24,684 nt of DNA from Bifidobacterium breve. GTDB taxonomy: Bacteria; Actinomycetota; Actinomycetes; Nanopelagicales; Nanopelagicaceae. Under the pieces are notes generated by a model. That model saw nothing but the letters and a program-made list of their open reading frames with translations. It had not been told where the DNA came from and did not search any database. A program made the position numbers and the translations under genes. The DNA lies in NCBI GenBank assembly GCA_945866155.1, contig CAMBGL010000003.1, positions 1-24,684 on the forward strand, written 5' to 3'. Positions within the stretch are counted from its first letter, which is position 1, and every line of letters begins with the position of its first letter. Of this stretch, positions 16,185-23,447 are shown piece after piece.

Positions 16185-17257
16185 TAGTTAGTCTCACAAA
16201 TTGTTGCTGAGCCAACGACGCGATCACCATCGTAAATAACCATCGCTTGACCAGTTGCTAATCCTAAAAGGGCTTCATCTAATTGCGCATGCAAGTTTGT
16301 TCCATCAAAGAAATAAGTGCATGGCAGTGCTTGTCCGTGTGCGCGAATCTGTACGAAACCTCGTGTTGGTGTAGATGTAACTGCGGCTCCACACCACACA
16401 GGGCGCTCACCTTTCATAGAAGTAATAGCTAATTCTTCGCGCGAACCAACTACGACAGTATTTGAAACAGGTTCGATTTTTAGAACGAAGCGAGGAGATC
16501 CATCAACAGTTGGCACTGTGAGACCTAAACCTTTTCGCTGACCAATTGTGTATGTGTATGCACCTTTGTGCTCGCCGATCTTTGTGCCGCTCTGATCAAC
16601 GATTGGTCCCGTTTCACTTCCTAATCGATCGCGCAACCAACCTGCGTTATCACCCGATGGAACAAAACAAATATCGTGACTATCTGGTTTTTCTGCAACT
16701 GCTAAACCGCGCTCTGCTGCCTCTTTGCGGATATCTACTTTTGTTGTATCTCCTAATGGAAATATCGCACCAGCAATTTGTTCAACAGTGAGAACTGAGA
16801 GCACGTATGACTGATCCTTGGAGATATCAATTGCACGATGCAGGGTCTTGCCCTCTGGAGTTATTTGAGTACGTGCATAGTGGCCAGTGACAACACCATC
16901 GAATCCCATGGCTCGCGCACGATCTAAGACGGCTGCAAACTTTATTTTTTCATTACAGCGCAGGCACGGATTGGGAGTACGACCTTGTGCATATTCAGCA
17001 AGAAAATCTTCGACGACTCCATCATGGAATTCTTCGGCCATATCCCAGATATAGAAAGGAATACCAATGACATCGGCTGCGCGACGCGCATCATGTGAAT
17101 CTTCAATCGTGCAACAACCTCGCGCACCTGAACGATATTTCTGCGGATTAGCCGATAACGCTAAATGCACGCCAATTACTTCGTGTCCCGCCTCAACTGC
17201 GCGGGCAGCAGCAACTGCTGAATCAACTCCACCACTCATTGCTGCAATTAGTTTCAT
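16184..17257 (-). CDS. mnmA: tRNA-specific 2-thiouridylase MnmA
   Basis: Thiolates U34 of tRNA-Lys, tRNA-Glu and tRNA-Gln using ATP and a protein-borne persulfide. The 357 residues contain the PP-loop SGGVDS (8-13), the first catalytic-site Cys in NPCLRCNEKIKF (Cys101, with an extra Cys98) and the second in SHDICFVP (Cys197). IGQRKGLGL and the C-terminal beta-barrel are present. The ATG overlaps the cysteine desulfurase stop as ATGA, which fits sulfur being passed from that enzyme to MnmA. This pairing is also found in M. tuberculosis and many other bacteria. Confidence 0.97.
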   Translation of the reverse strand: MKLIAAMSGGVDSAVAAARAVEAGHEVIGVHLALSANPQKYRSGARGCCTIEDSHDARRAADVIGIPFYIWDMAEEFHDGVVEDFLAEYAQGRTPNPCLRCNEKIKFAAVLDRARAMGFDGVVTGHYARTQITPEGKTLHRAIDISKDQSYVLSVLTVEQIAGAIFPLGDTTKVDIRKEAAERGLAVAEKPDSHDICFVPSGDNAGWLRDRLGSETGPIVDQSGTKIGEHKGAYTYTIGQRKGLGLTVPTVDGSPRFVLKIEPVSNTVVVGSREELAITSMKGERPVWCGAAVTSTPTRGFVQIRAHGQALPCTYFFDGTNLHAQLDEALLGLATGQAMVIYDGDRVVGSATICETN

Positions 17258-18399
17258 GAAAGATTCGCCGCCCGTCCACGAGCAATCACATCAGGAAGTA
17301 CTGACAAAACGTAATCAATATCGCTTTGAGTAGTCGATGCTCCGAGTGAGAAACGTAAAGAAGATTGTGCTGTTTTTTCAGTATGTCCCATAGCTAATAA
17401 GACATGGCTGGCTTCATGCACGCCTGCACTGCACGCTGATCCTGTTGAGCAAGAAACATTGGCGCTATCCATGAGCAAAAGAAGAGTGTCGCTTTGTGTT
17501 CCGGGAAAAGTGAAATTTACGATGCCTGGAAGTCGAGCAGATTTTGCGCCATTGAGAATTGCATCAGGTAAAAGAACATGAACGCTAGAGATGAAATAGT
17601 CGCGTAATTTTGTGACTGCATCAGATAGATATTGATGGGATGCAATTGCCGTTGCAAATGCAACGATTGATGGAGTGTTGAGCGTTCCGCTTCGAATTTC
17701 GCGCTCTTGTCCCCCGCCATGTAATAGCGCGGGGATTTCAATTCCGCGCTTGAGCACGAGTGCGCCTATTCCTAGCGGCCCACCAATTTTATGCGCACTC
17801 AACGTCAGTGATGTCAGACCGAGTTCTGAAAAAGAAAGTGGAACTTTTCCAAAACTTTGAACAGCATCGCAGTGCACGGGAATATCGCCTGCAAGATTTA
17901 CCAACGTGGAAATAGGTTGCAAAACTCCAGTTTCATTATTTGAATGCATGACTGCAATGAGAGCAACTTCATCTGCTCGCTTTGAAAGGAATTCTTCTAC
18001 AAAAGCGCAATCGATTACTCCGTCATTTGTTACAGGAATCTCGATTACTTCAGCCTTTTCGTGGGTTGCTAACCACTGTGCTGGATCGATAATTGCGTGG
18101 TGCTCAATTGCAGAGATGAGAACTACATTGCGTCCCTCTGCTCGACGCTTCCAAAATAGTCCTTTGAGAGCAATGTTATTTGCTTCAGTGCCTGAACCAG
18201 TAAAAATGATTTCGGATGCAAGCGAGCCAACTTCGCGACCAATTACTTCGCGCGCCTCTTCAATATCTTTGCGAACGCTGCGACCAGGCGTGTGCAAACT
18301 CGATGGATTACCTAATTTTGAGAGCGCAGTAGTCATCGCATCAATTGCACAATCGAGCATCGGCGTAGTTGCCGCATGGTCGAGATAGATGGAAGACAT
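17254..18399 (-). CDS. iscS: Cysteine desulfurase (NifS/IscS family)
   Basis: PLP enzyme that takes sulfur from cysteine and supplies it as persulfide. From ATG 18399 the protein has 381 residues: it starts SSIYLDHAATTPML, has the PLP lysine in SAHKIGG (Lys204), the HCDAVQSFGK segment and the active-site Cys323 in GSACSAG. A longer frame runs upstream to 18468, but those 23 residues overlap the end of etfA and lie outside the family alignment, so ATG 18399 is used. It follows etfA by ten bases and overlaps mnmA by four. The likely role is thiolation of tRNA; whether it also serves Fe-S assembly cannot be told here. The IscS versus NifS naming is loose. Confidence 0.95.
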   Translation of the reverse strand: MSSIYLDHAATTPMLDCAIDAMTTALSKLGNPSSLHTPGRSVRKDIEEAREVIGREVGSLASEIIFTGSGTEANNIALKGLFWKRRAEGRNVVLISAIEHHAIIDPAQWLATHEKAEVIEIPVTNDGVIDCAFVEEFLSKRADEVALIAVMHSNNETGVLQPISTLVNLAGDIPVHCDAVQSFGKVPLSFSELGLTSLTLSAHKIGGPLGIGALVLKRGIEIPALLHGGGQEREIRSGTLNTPSIVAFATAIASHQYLSDAVTKLRDYFISSVHVLLPDAILNGAKSARLPGIVNFTFPGTQSDTLLLLMDSANVSCSTGSACSAGVHEASHVLLAMGHTEKTAQSSLRFSLGASTTQSDIDYVLSVLPDVIARGRAANLS

Positions 18400-18409
18400 G
18401 GTGCTAAGT

Positions 18410-19360
18410 CTAGGACTTGCGCGCAATAACGCCTTCCGTTGCCTTGGGCAGCACGGCAAAGAGATCACCGATTACGCCAAAGTCAGCGATATCAAATATT
18501 GGCGCTTCAGCATCTTTATTGACGACCACAATTGTCTTACTTGTCTGCATGCCTGCGCGGTGTTGGATTGCTCCAGAGATTCCACATGCAACGTAGAGCT
18601 GCGGGCTAACAGTTTTTCCTGTCTGTCCAACTTGATGTGTATGTGGATACCAACCTGCATCTGTTGCGGCGCGTGATGCACCAACGGCTGCACCTAATGC
18701 ATCTGCTAATCCTTCAACGGCTGCAAAATCTCCATTTGTTCCGCGTCCACCAGATACAACAATATTTGCCTCGGTGAGTTCTGGTCGACCACCTTTTACA
18801 AATGGTTGCGTTGCAGTAATTCTTACTTTCTTCGCAACATCACTGACACTCTTCGTTACATTTTCAACAGTTGGAGATGCAGCTGCAGTATTGGCTTCAA
18901 TCGTATTTGGGCGAATTGTCATGATGCTTACTCCATGAGAAATCTTCGAGTGAACAGTTGTGGAGCCACCAAAAACTAATTGAGTTGCAGTGCCATCGGC
19001 TGCAACATCTACTGCATCAGTAATAATTCCTGAATCTGTCGCAATCGCTACTCGCCCTGCAATCTCTTTCCCAAAGGCATGAGATGCAATAAGCAGCGCT
19101 GATGGCTTCTTCTCAGTAACAATTTGTGAAATAAGATCGGCATAAGCAGGGACGCCATGTGTTGCAAGATCTTCTGACTCGATTGAAATAACAGATGAAA
19201 TTGGGCCAGTGAGTGTAGAAACGATTGCAGCGCTCTTACCTGGTTGCGTTAGAACAATTGCAGTGACTTCGCCCATGCGAGCACCCGCAGTTGCAAGTTC
19301 AGCAGTTGTCTTACTTACTGCATCACCTTGAAGGTCGACGAGGATAAATACGTTGCTCAT
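18410..19360 (-). CDS. etfA: Electron transfer flavoprotein alpha subunit
   Basis: FAD-binding subunit of the ETF heterodimer, which carries electrons from acyl-CoA and other dehydrogenases to the quinone pool. The 316 residues have the N-terminal ETF domain (SNVFILVDLQGDAVSKTTAEL) and the conserved C-terminal FAD domain with ELTEANIVVSGGRGTNG, LGAAVGASRAATDAGW, TGKTVSPQLYVACGISG and GAIQHRAGM. Its ATG overlaps the etfB stop by ATGA. No ETF:quinone oxidoreductase gene is visible in this window. The small overlap and the shared run fit strict co-expression of both subunits. Confidence 0.97.
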   Translation of the reverse strand: MSNVFILVDLQGDAVSKTTAELATAGARMGEVTAIVLTQPGKSAAIVSTLTGPISSVISIESEDLATHGVPAYADLISQIVTEKKPSALLIASHAFGKEIAGRVAIATDSGIITDAVDVAADGTATQLVFGGSTTVHSKISHGVSIMTIRPNTIEANTAAASPTVENVTKSVSDVAKKVRITATQPFVKGGRPELTEANIVVSGGRGTNGDFAAVEGLADALGAAVGASRAATDAGWYPHTHQVGQTGKTVSPQLYVACGISGAIQHRAGMQTSKTIVVVNKDAEAPIFDIADFGVIGDLFAVLPKATEGVIARKS

Positions 19361-20142
19361 ATCAACTTCTTTCCTGCTAGGAAATCAACTAATTCTTTGC
19401 CGCCATCACCAGAATCGGTAACTTTTATTCCAGCTGCTCTCGCTGGACGAGGGGCTGAATCAGCAACGAGTGACCAGGCACCTTGAACAGAAATTCCAAT
19501 CGCTGCGCAATCGCGAACATCAATAGTCTTTTTCTTAGAAGCCATGATGCCCTTGAACGATGGGTAACGCGGTTCATTTATTTTTTCAATAACACTGAGC
19601 ACTGCAGGAAAACTAGCACCCATAGAATCAACACCCGCATCTGTCACACGTGTAATTGCAACAGTTGAAGCGGCAGGATCAACAACAACGCTGCCAGCAA
19701 ATGTGAGTTGAGCCCAACCTAAGCGCGCTGAAATCATTGCTGGAACAACGCTCATACGAGCATCAGTTGATTCTGTTCCACAAAGAACTAAATCAAATCC
19801 ACCAGTTTCAATTACTTTTGCAAGTACGGCAGATGTGGTAATTGCATCGGCGCCTGCGAGCGCGCCATCGCTAATAAGAATTGCATCATTTGCACCCATA
19901 GATAGTGCTTTGCGGATTGCTTCAGTTGCACGCTCTGGTCCCATAGAAATAATGGTCACGCTGTTAGCGCCGCCTTCTTCATTGCCGCCATGTGCTTCAA
20001 CAATTCGAAGCGCTTCTTCAACTGCGTACTCATCGAGATCATTGAGAACTGCATCAACGCCTTCGCGGTCGAGTGTTCCATTGATCATCTTCTTCTCAGC
20101 CCAGGAATCTGGTACTTGTTTGACGCAGACAGCAATTTTCAT
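19357..20142 (-). CDS. etfB: Electron transfer flavoprotein beta subunit
   Basis: Partner of EtfA, 261 residues from ATG 20142, the normal length. It begins MKIAVCVKQVPDSWAEKK, typical EtfB, and contains DEYAVEEALRI, SMGPERATEAIRKALSMGA and LVLCGTESTDA, the ETF beta signatures including the AMP-binding region. The frame is open for 13 further codons upstream, but the family start is the ATG used here. No Shine-Dalgarno precedes it. A TAACCT -10 box ends seven bases before the ATG, suggesting a leaderless message. It is the first gene of a nine-gene run on the minus strand and diverges from the glycosyltransferase operon. Confidence 0.96.
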   Translation of the reverse strand: MKIAVCVKQVPDSWAEKKMINGTLDREGVDAVLNDLDEYAVEEALRIVEAHGGNEEGGANSVTIISMGPERATEAIRKALSMGANDAILISDGALAGADAITTSAVLAKVIETGGFDLVLCGTESTDARMSVVPAMISARLGWAQLTFAGSVVVDPAASTVAITRVTDAGVDSMGASFPAVLSVIEKINEPRYPSFKGIMASKKKTIDVRDCAAIGISVQGAWSLVADSAPRPARAAGIKVTDSGDGGKELVDFLAGKKLI

Positions 20143-20149
20143 AAGGCAC

Positions 20150-20155
20150 AGGTTA
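20150..20155 (-). promoter_or_regulatory. Candidate -10 box for leaderless etfB mRNA
   Basis: TAACCT on the minus strand ends seven bases before the etfB ATG. A weak -35 (TGGCGA, 20173-20178, three of six matches) lies 17 bases upstream. It is identical to the candidate -10 boxes of rpsT and the first glycosyltransferase gene. Confidence 0.45.
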
Positions 20156-20186
20156 CTCGGCGGTAATAGGCATCGCCACACCGAGA

Positions 20187-20207
20187 CAAACCTTCACGCA
20201 CGGTTTG
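20187..20207. promoter_or_regulatory. Dyad in the etfB/glycosyltransferase intergenic region, candidate operator
   Basis: CAAACC (20187-20192) and GGTTTG (20202-20207) form a perfect six-base inverted repeat with a nine-base centre. The centre holds TTCACG, the likely -35 of the glycosyltransferase promoter. A regulator bound here would block that promoter. The regulator is unknown, and a 6+6 dyad can occur by chance. Confidence 0.3.
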
Positions 20208-20221
20208 CCAACACGTAACCT
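20193..20221 (+). promoter_or_regulatory. Candidate promoter of the glycosyltransferase operon
   Basis: TTCACG (20193-20198, four of six matches to TTGACA), 17-base spacer, TAACCT (20216-20221). Transcription would begin near 20228, giving a leader of about 36 bases that contains overlapping hairpins. Confidence 0.45.
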
Positions 20222-20240
20222 CAACTCTTGGTTGAGAGTT
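20220..20240 (+). other. Two overlapping, mutually exclusive hairpins at the promoter/leader junction
   Basis: CTCAAC (20220-20225) pairs with GTTGAG (20231-20236) around a five-base loop. AACTCT (20223-20228) can pair instead with AGAGTT (20235-20240) around a six-base loop. Both stems are six bases and perfect, and they share bases so cannot coexist. They lie around the predicted transcription start. As DNA dyads they could also be protein sites. Confidence 0.35.
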
Positions 20241-20263
20241 TCCTGGGGCCTCATCCTCATGCC

Positions 20264-21406
20264 ATGAGATCAAAACTACGGGTCGCAATCGTTACCGAGT
20301 CCTTCCTCCCCCAGGTAAATGGCGTAACTAATTCTGTCTTGCGCATCCTTGAAAGCTTTTCTCGCGAAGGTCACCAGGCGATGGTTATTGCACCCGAAAG
20401 CGCCGATGCCCCAAATGAATATGCAGGATTTCGTGTCAAGCGCGTACCAAGTATCTCTGTAAAAGGCTTATTGCCTGTCGGTATGCCACAGAAAACAATC
20501 AAACCTTTGATTGATGGATTTCAACCTGATGTGATTCACCTTGCTTCACCATTCTTTCTCGGAAAATATGTTGCAAAGATTGCTCAAGATTTAGAAATTC
20601 CAACACTCTCTATTTATCAAACTGATGTTGCAGGGTTTGCACGCCATTACGGCCTATCAATTGCACACGGTTCATTGAAAAAATGGGTTGCAAATATTCA
20701 CTCACAAACTGATCGCACTTTGGCACCATCGTCCTGGTCATGTAATGACCTACGCGATTCTGGAGTTCCTAATGTGCATTTGTGGCAGCGTGGAATTGAT
20801 TCTGTAAAATTCGATCCGCAGAATCGTGACATCGAACTTAGAACTTCATTACTCGGTTTACGACCTGATAGAAAAATTGTCGGATACGTTGGAAGACTTG
20901 CTAATGAAAAAAGAATTGACGAACTCGCGATACTTGATTCGCGAGATGATTTACAGCTTGTAATCATTGGTGATGGCCCTGCAAAGAATCGCCTAAGAAG
21001 CGTGCTTCCGAATGCAATTTTTGTCGGTTATAAGAGCGGTGAAGATCTAGCAAAATATTACGCCTCGCTCGATCTCTTTGTTCATACTGGTAAACATGAA
21101 ACATTCTGCCAATCAATTCAAGAAGCACTTGCTTCCGGTGTGCCAATCATCGCACCAAATTCTGGTGGACCAGTTGATCTTGTAAAACATGGATGGACTG
21201 GGTATTTGATTGATACAAGTGATTCACGTGAGCTCAACCACGCAGTAGATCTTGTTCTTAGAAGTCCCGAGCTACTGACAATGACCAAGCGAGCTCGCGA
21301 ATCAGTTATTCACAGAACTTGGGAAGACGTGAATTCACAACTTATCAATCACTACTTCGAACTCATGAGTACTAAAGCGGAGAGAAGTGGGGAACTTGTC
21401 GCATGA
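20264..21406 (+). CDS. GT4 glycosyltransferase, MgtA-like (probable mannosyltransferase)
   Basis: Retaining GT-B glycosyltransferase of family GT4, 380 residues from ATG 20264. The N-terminus LRVAIVTESFLPQVNGVTNSVLRILE closely resembles actinobacterial MgtA (M. tuberculosis Rv0557), a GDP-mannose-dependent alpha-mannosyltransferase acting on membrane glycolipids. The C-terminal donor domain has GYVGRLANEKRI (207-218), VIIGDGPAKNRL and the EX7E motif (Glu279 and Glu287, ETFCQSIQE). The glycine-rich SGGPVDLV follows. An upstream TTG (20228) extends the frame by 12 residues unlike the family, so ATG 20264 is preferred, though it lacks a Shine-Dalgarno. It overlaps the next gene by ATGA. The donor sugar and acceptor are inferred from family only. 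Confidence 0.88.
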   Translation: MRSKLRVAIVTESFLPQVNGVTNSVLRILESFSREGHQAMVIAPESADAPNEYAGFRVKRVPSISVKGLLPVGMPQKTIKPLIDGFQPDVIHLASPFFLGKYVAKIAQDLEIPTLSIYQTDVAGFARHYGLSIAHGSLKKWVANIHSQTDRTLAPSSWSCNDLRDSGVPNVHLWQRGIDSVKFDPQNRDIELRTSLLGLRPDRKIVGYVGRLANEKRIDELAILDSRDDLQLVIIGDGPAKNRLRSVLPNAIFVGYKSGEDLAKYYASLDLFVHTGKHETFCQSIQEALASGVPIIAPNSGGPVDLVKHGWTGYLIDTSDSRELNHAVDLVLRSPELLTMTKRARESVIHRTWEDVNSQLINHYFELMSTKAERSGELVA

Positions 21407-22563
21407 AGATTGTTCACATTGCAAACTTTTATGGACCAAAATCTGGCGGAATCCGAACAACGCTGCACCAGATTGGTTCTGGCTATATCTCCAAAGGCCA
21501 CGATTTCACCTATGTAGTTCCTGGCAGTGCGCTCTTTTGCGAAGAAACCCCCCATGGTAGAAAAATTACTGTTCCCTCATTCATACTTCCATTTAGTGGT
21601 GGCTACAGAATCATTAGAAGTAATAGCGATTTGAAGAAACTTCTTGTCACCCTCGGGCCCGACATCATCGAAGTATCTGATCGCTTCACCCTTTCATCTA
21701 TCGGAATATGGGCGGAGAAACGGCAGATTCCAGCTGTTGTCTTTAGCCACGAGACACTGAGCGGACTTGCAAAGACATATCTGCCGTTTTCAATTCAAAA
21801 GATTGTGAATTGGCATAACAGAAGACTTGCTTCACGCTTCAAACATGTCGTCACAACTACGGAATTTGCCGCGAAAGAATTTCATCAAATAAGTGCTCAC
21901 AACATTGTCCGAATCCCACTTGGTGTAGATCTTCAACACTTCCACCCTAATAAGCGCAACTCTGAGTTACGACAGACTCTGCTCAAGGGTAGCGATGTCC
22001 TTCTCTTGCACTGTGGTCGCATGTCACCAGAGAAAAAACCTGAACTATCGATTCAAACGCTGCGCGAACTGCGCTCTCGTGGAATCAATGCTCATCTCAT
22101 TTATGTTGGTAATGGTCCTATGTACTCAAAACTTCGTAAAATAAGTGCAGACCTACCCGTCACATTTTTGGGCTATATAGCAAATCGCGAAAACCTTGCC
22201 GAGATACTTGCCAGTGCGGATGTTTCCATAGCGCCTGGTCCAATAGAAACTTTCTGTTTGGCAGCCCTTGAATCAATTGCATCGGGTACACCCGTAGTTG
22301 CCTCTAATACAAGTGCTGTTGGAGAATTCTTATTACTAAATTCCAAAGAGCAGGTTGGCGCCGTTGCTAACGGTAACCCAGTTGATTTTGCTAATGCAGT
22401 ACAGCAAATGTTACAAATAAGAAATGCTGACACCTCTCTGTCAATGAGAGCGCACCAGCAAGCAGAGAATTACCCATGGAGTTCAACGGTTGCTATGTTG
22501 CTCAATTTGCATGGTGAAAAAGATGAAATACGAAAATCTAAACATCGACTAAGGGCGGCCTAA
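21403..22563 (+). CDS. GT4 glycosyltransferase, second of the cassette
   Basis: GT-B fold glycosyltransferase of family GT4, 386 residues. The N-terminal domain starts MKIVHIANFYGPKSGGIRTT, with the glycine-rich acceptor loop. The donor domain has HCGRMSPEKKPE (203-214), YVGNGPMYSKLRK and EX7E (Glu282 and Glu290, ETFCLAALE). It is distinct from the first GT4 gene, so the two probably add successive sugars to one glycolipid or polysaccharide rather than being recent duplicates. No transmembrane segment is obvious; such enzymes usually work at the inner face of the membrane. It overlaps the previous gene by four bases, and the next ATG follows its TAA immediately. Substrates are not identifiable from the sequence. 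Confidence 0.87.
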   Translation: MKIVHIANFYGPKSGGIRTTLHQIGSGYISKGHDFTYVVPGSALFCEETPHGRKITVPSFILPFSGGYRIIRSNSDLKKLLVTLGPDIIEVSDRFTLSSIGIWAEKRQIPAVVFSHETLSGLAKTYLPFSIQKIVNWHNRRLASRFKHVVTTTEFAAKEFHQISAHNIVRIPLGVDLQHFHPNKRNSELRQTLLKGSDVLLLHCGRMSPEKKPELSIQTLRELRSRGINAHLIYVGNGPMYSKLRKISADLPVTFLGYIANRENLAEILASADVSIAPGPIETFCLAALESIASGTPVVASNTSAVGEFLLLNSKEQVGAVANGNPVDFANAVQQMLQIRNADTSLSMRAHQQAENYPWSSTVAMLLNLHGEKDEIRKSKHRLRAA

Positions 22564-23409
22564 ATGGAACGCATTGCAACCTTGGCTATCCTCGGAGACA
22601 GTGCGGCCTATGGAATCGGCGATGTGAACAAGGAAGATAATCCTCGAGGGTGGAGTTATTACCTTGCTAAAAGTTTTGAAGACCCACTTGTTTATGTGAA
22701 TTTCTCAAGGCCAGGTGCGCGATCTGCTGAAGTTCTCAATACACAACTACCCAAAGCCCTGGACTACAAACCTGATATCGCTGCAGTTATTGTGGGAGGA
22801 AATGATTTACTTCGCAATGGTTTCTCGCCTGAATCATTCTATACAAACCTGAGAGAGATAGTTTCTTCGCTCAGCAAACTCAATGTTCAAATATTGCTAT
22901 TACAACTCCATGATCCGACTCAAATTCTCCCAATCCCAGATATCTTAGCAAGAGTGCTACGCCGAAGAGTCAATGCCGTCAATGCCGCAACATTTGCAGT
23001 TGCACGCGAGTTCAATGCAGACGTACTACATACAAGAGAAATTGAAAATATCTATGAGAGAAAAGTGTGGCATATCGATCGTATGCATCCAAGTAAGTTG
23101 GGGCATCAAATGATTGCTTTTCATTTCAGGGAAATTCTCAAGAAATATTGGAACATCAAAGATATAGAAATTGTTCAACCAGAAGTGAAATCTAAACGTG
23201 AATCCATGTCATGGATGCTTCGAAATGGGACACCATGGTTCTTCAAAAGATCTTTTGATCTCTTGCCTGCCGCAATAATTTTGATGGGTATTGAATTGGG
23301 AAAACTCGTTTTCAAGCGCAGCGCCGAAAACAGCCAACTATATTTTCCAAATTTTCCTAACTATTTCGAGCAAGAGTTTCAACAGGTACACGAAGCACGC
23401 GTCTCATAG
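22564..23409 (+). CDS. SGNH/GDSL hydrolase
   Basis: Serine esterase of the SGNH fold, 281 residues. Block I is LAILGDSAAYG with Ser13, block II has Gly51 in RPGARSAEV, block III is VGGNDLL with Asn80, and block V is DRMHPSKLG with Asp172 and His175, so the catalytic set is complete. There is no signal peptide, so it acts in the cytoplasm or at the inner membrane face. The tail (about 215-281) has a PWFFKRS stretch and a hydrophobic segment (about 234-250) that could bind the membrane. The ATG directly follows the stop of the second glycosyltransferase. This suggests trimming an acyl or acetyl group from the product of the two glycosyltransferases; that is inference. Confidence 0.85.
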   Translation: MERIATLAILGDSAAYGIGDVNKEDNPRGWSYYLAKSFEDPLVYVNFSRPGARSAEVLNTQLPKALDYKPDIAAVIVGGNDLLRNGFSPESFYTNLREIVSSLSKLNVQILLLQLHDPTQILPIPDILARVLRRRVNAVNAATFAVAREFNADVLHTREIENIYERKVWHIDRMHPSKLGHQMIAFHFREILKKYWNIKDIEIVQPEVKSKRESMSWMLRNGTPWFFKRSFDLLPAAIILMGIELGKLVFKRSAENSQLYFPNFPNYFEQEFQQVHEARVS

Positions 23410-23410
23410 T

Positions 23411-23440
23411 TTCACTTACTCAGTAGTAGTCGCGTAATAT
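23411..23440 (+). promoter_or_regulatory. Candidate promoter for leaderless fabD mRNA
   Basis: TTCACT (23411-23416, four of six matches to TTGACA), 18-base spacer, TAATAT (23435-23440), then seven bases to ATG 23448. There is no Shine-Dalgarno. The -10 overlaps an earlier in-frame ATG (23439), which therefore would not be in the transcript. Confidence 0.55.
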
Positions 23441-23447
23441 GCAAACC

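Noticed and set aside
17906..18388. 160-residue plus-strand open frame opposite the cysteine desulfurase gene
   Set aside because: It lies wholly inside a confidently identified gene on the other strand and shows no domain.
18400..18468. N-terminal extension of the cysteine desulfurase (23 residues)
   Set aside because: It overlaps etfA, and the family start is SSIYLDHAATT at ATG 18399.
20228..20263. TTG start adding 12 residues to the first glycosyltransferase
   Set aside because: The family begins near the RVAIVTESFLPQ segment. The TTG could be a leaderless start six bases after TAACCT, but the added residues look unrelated to the family.
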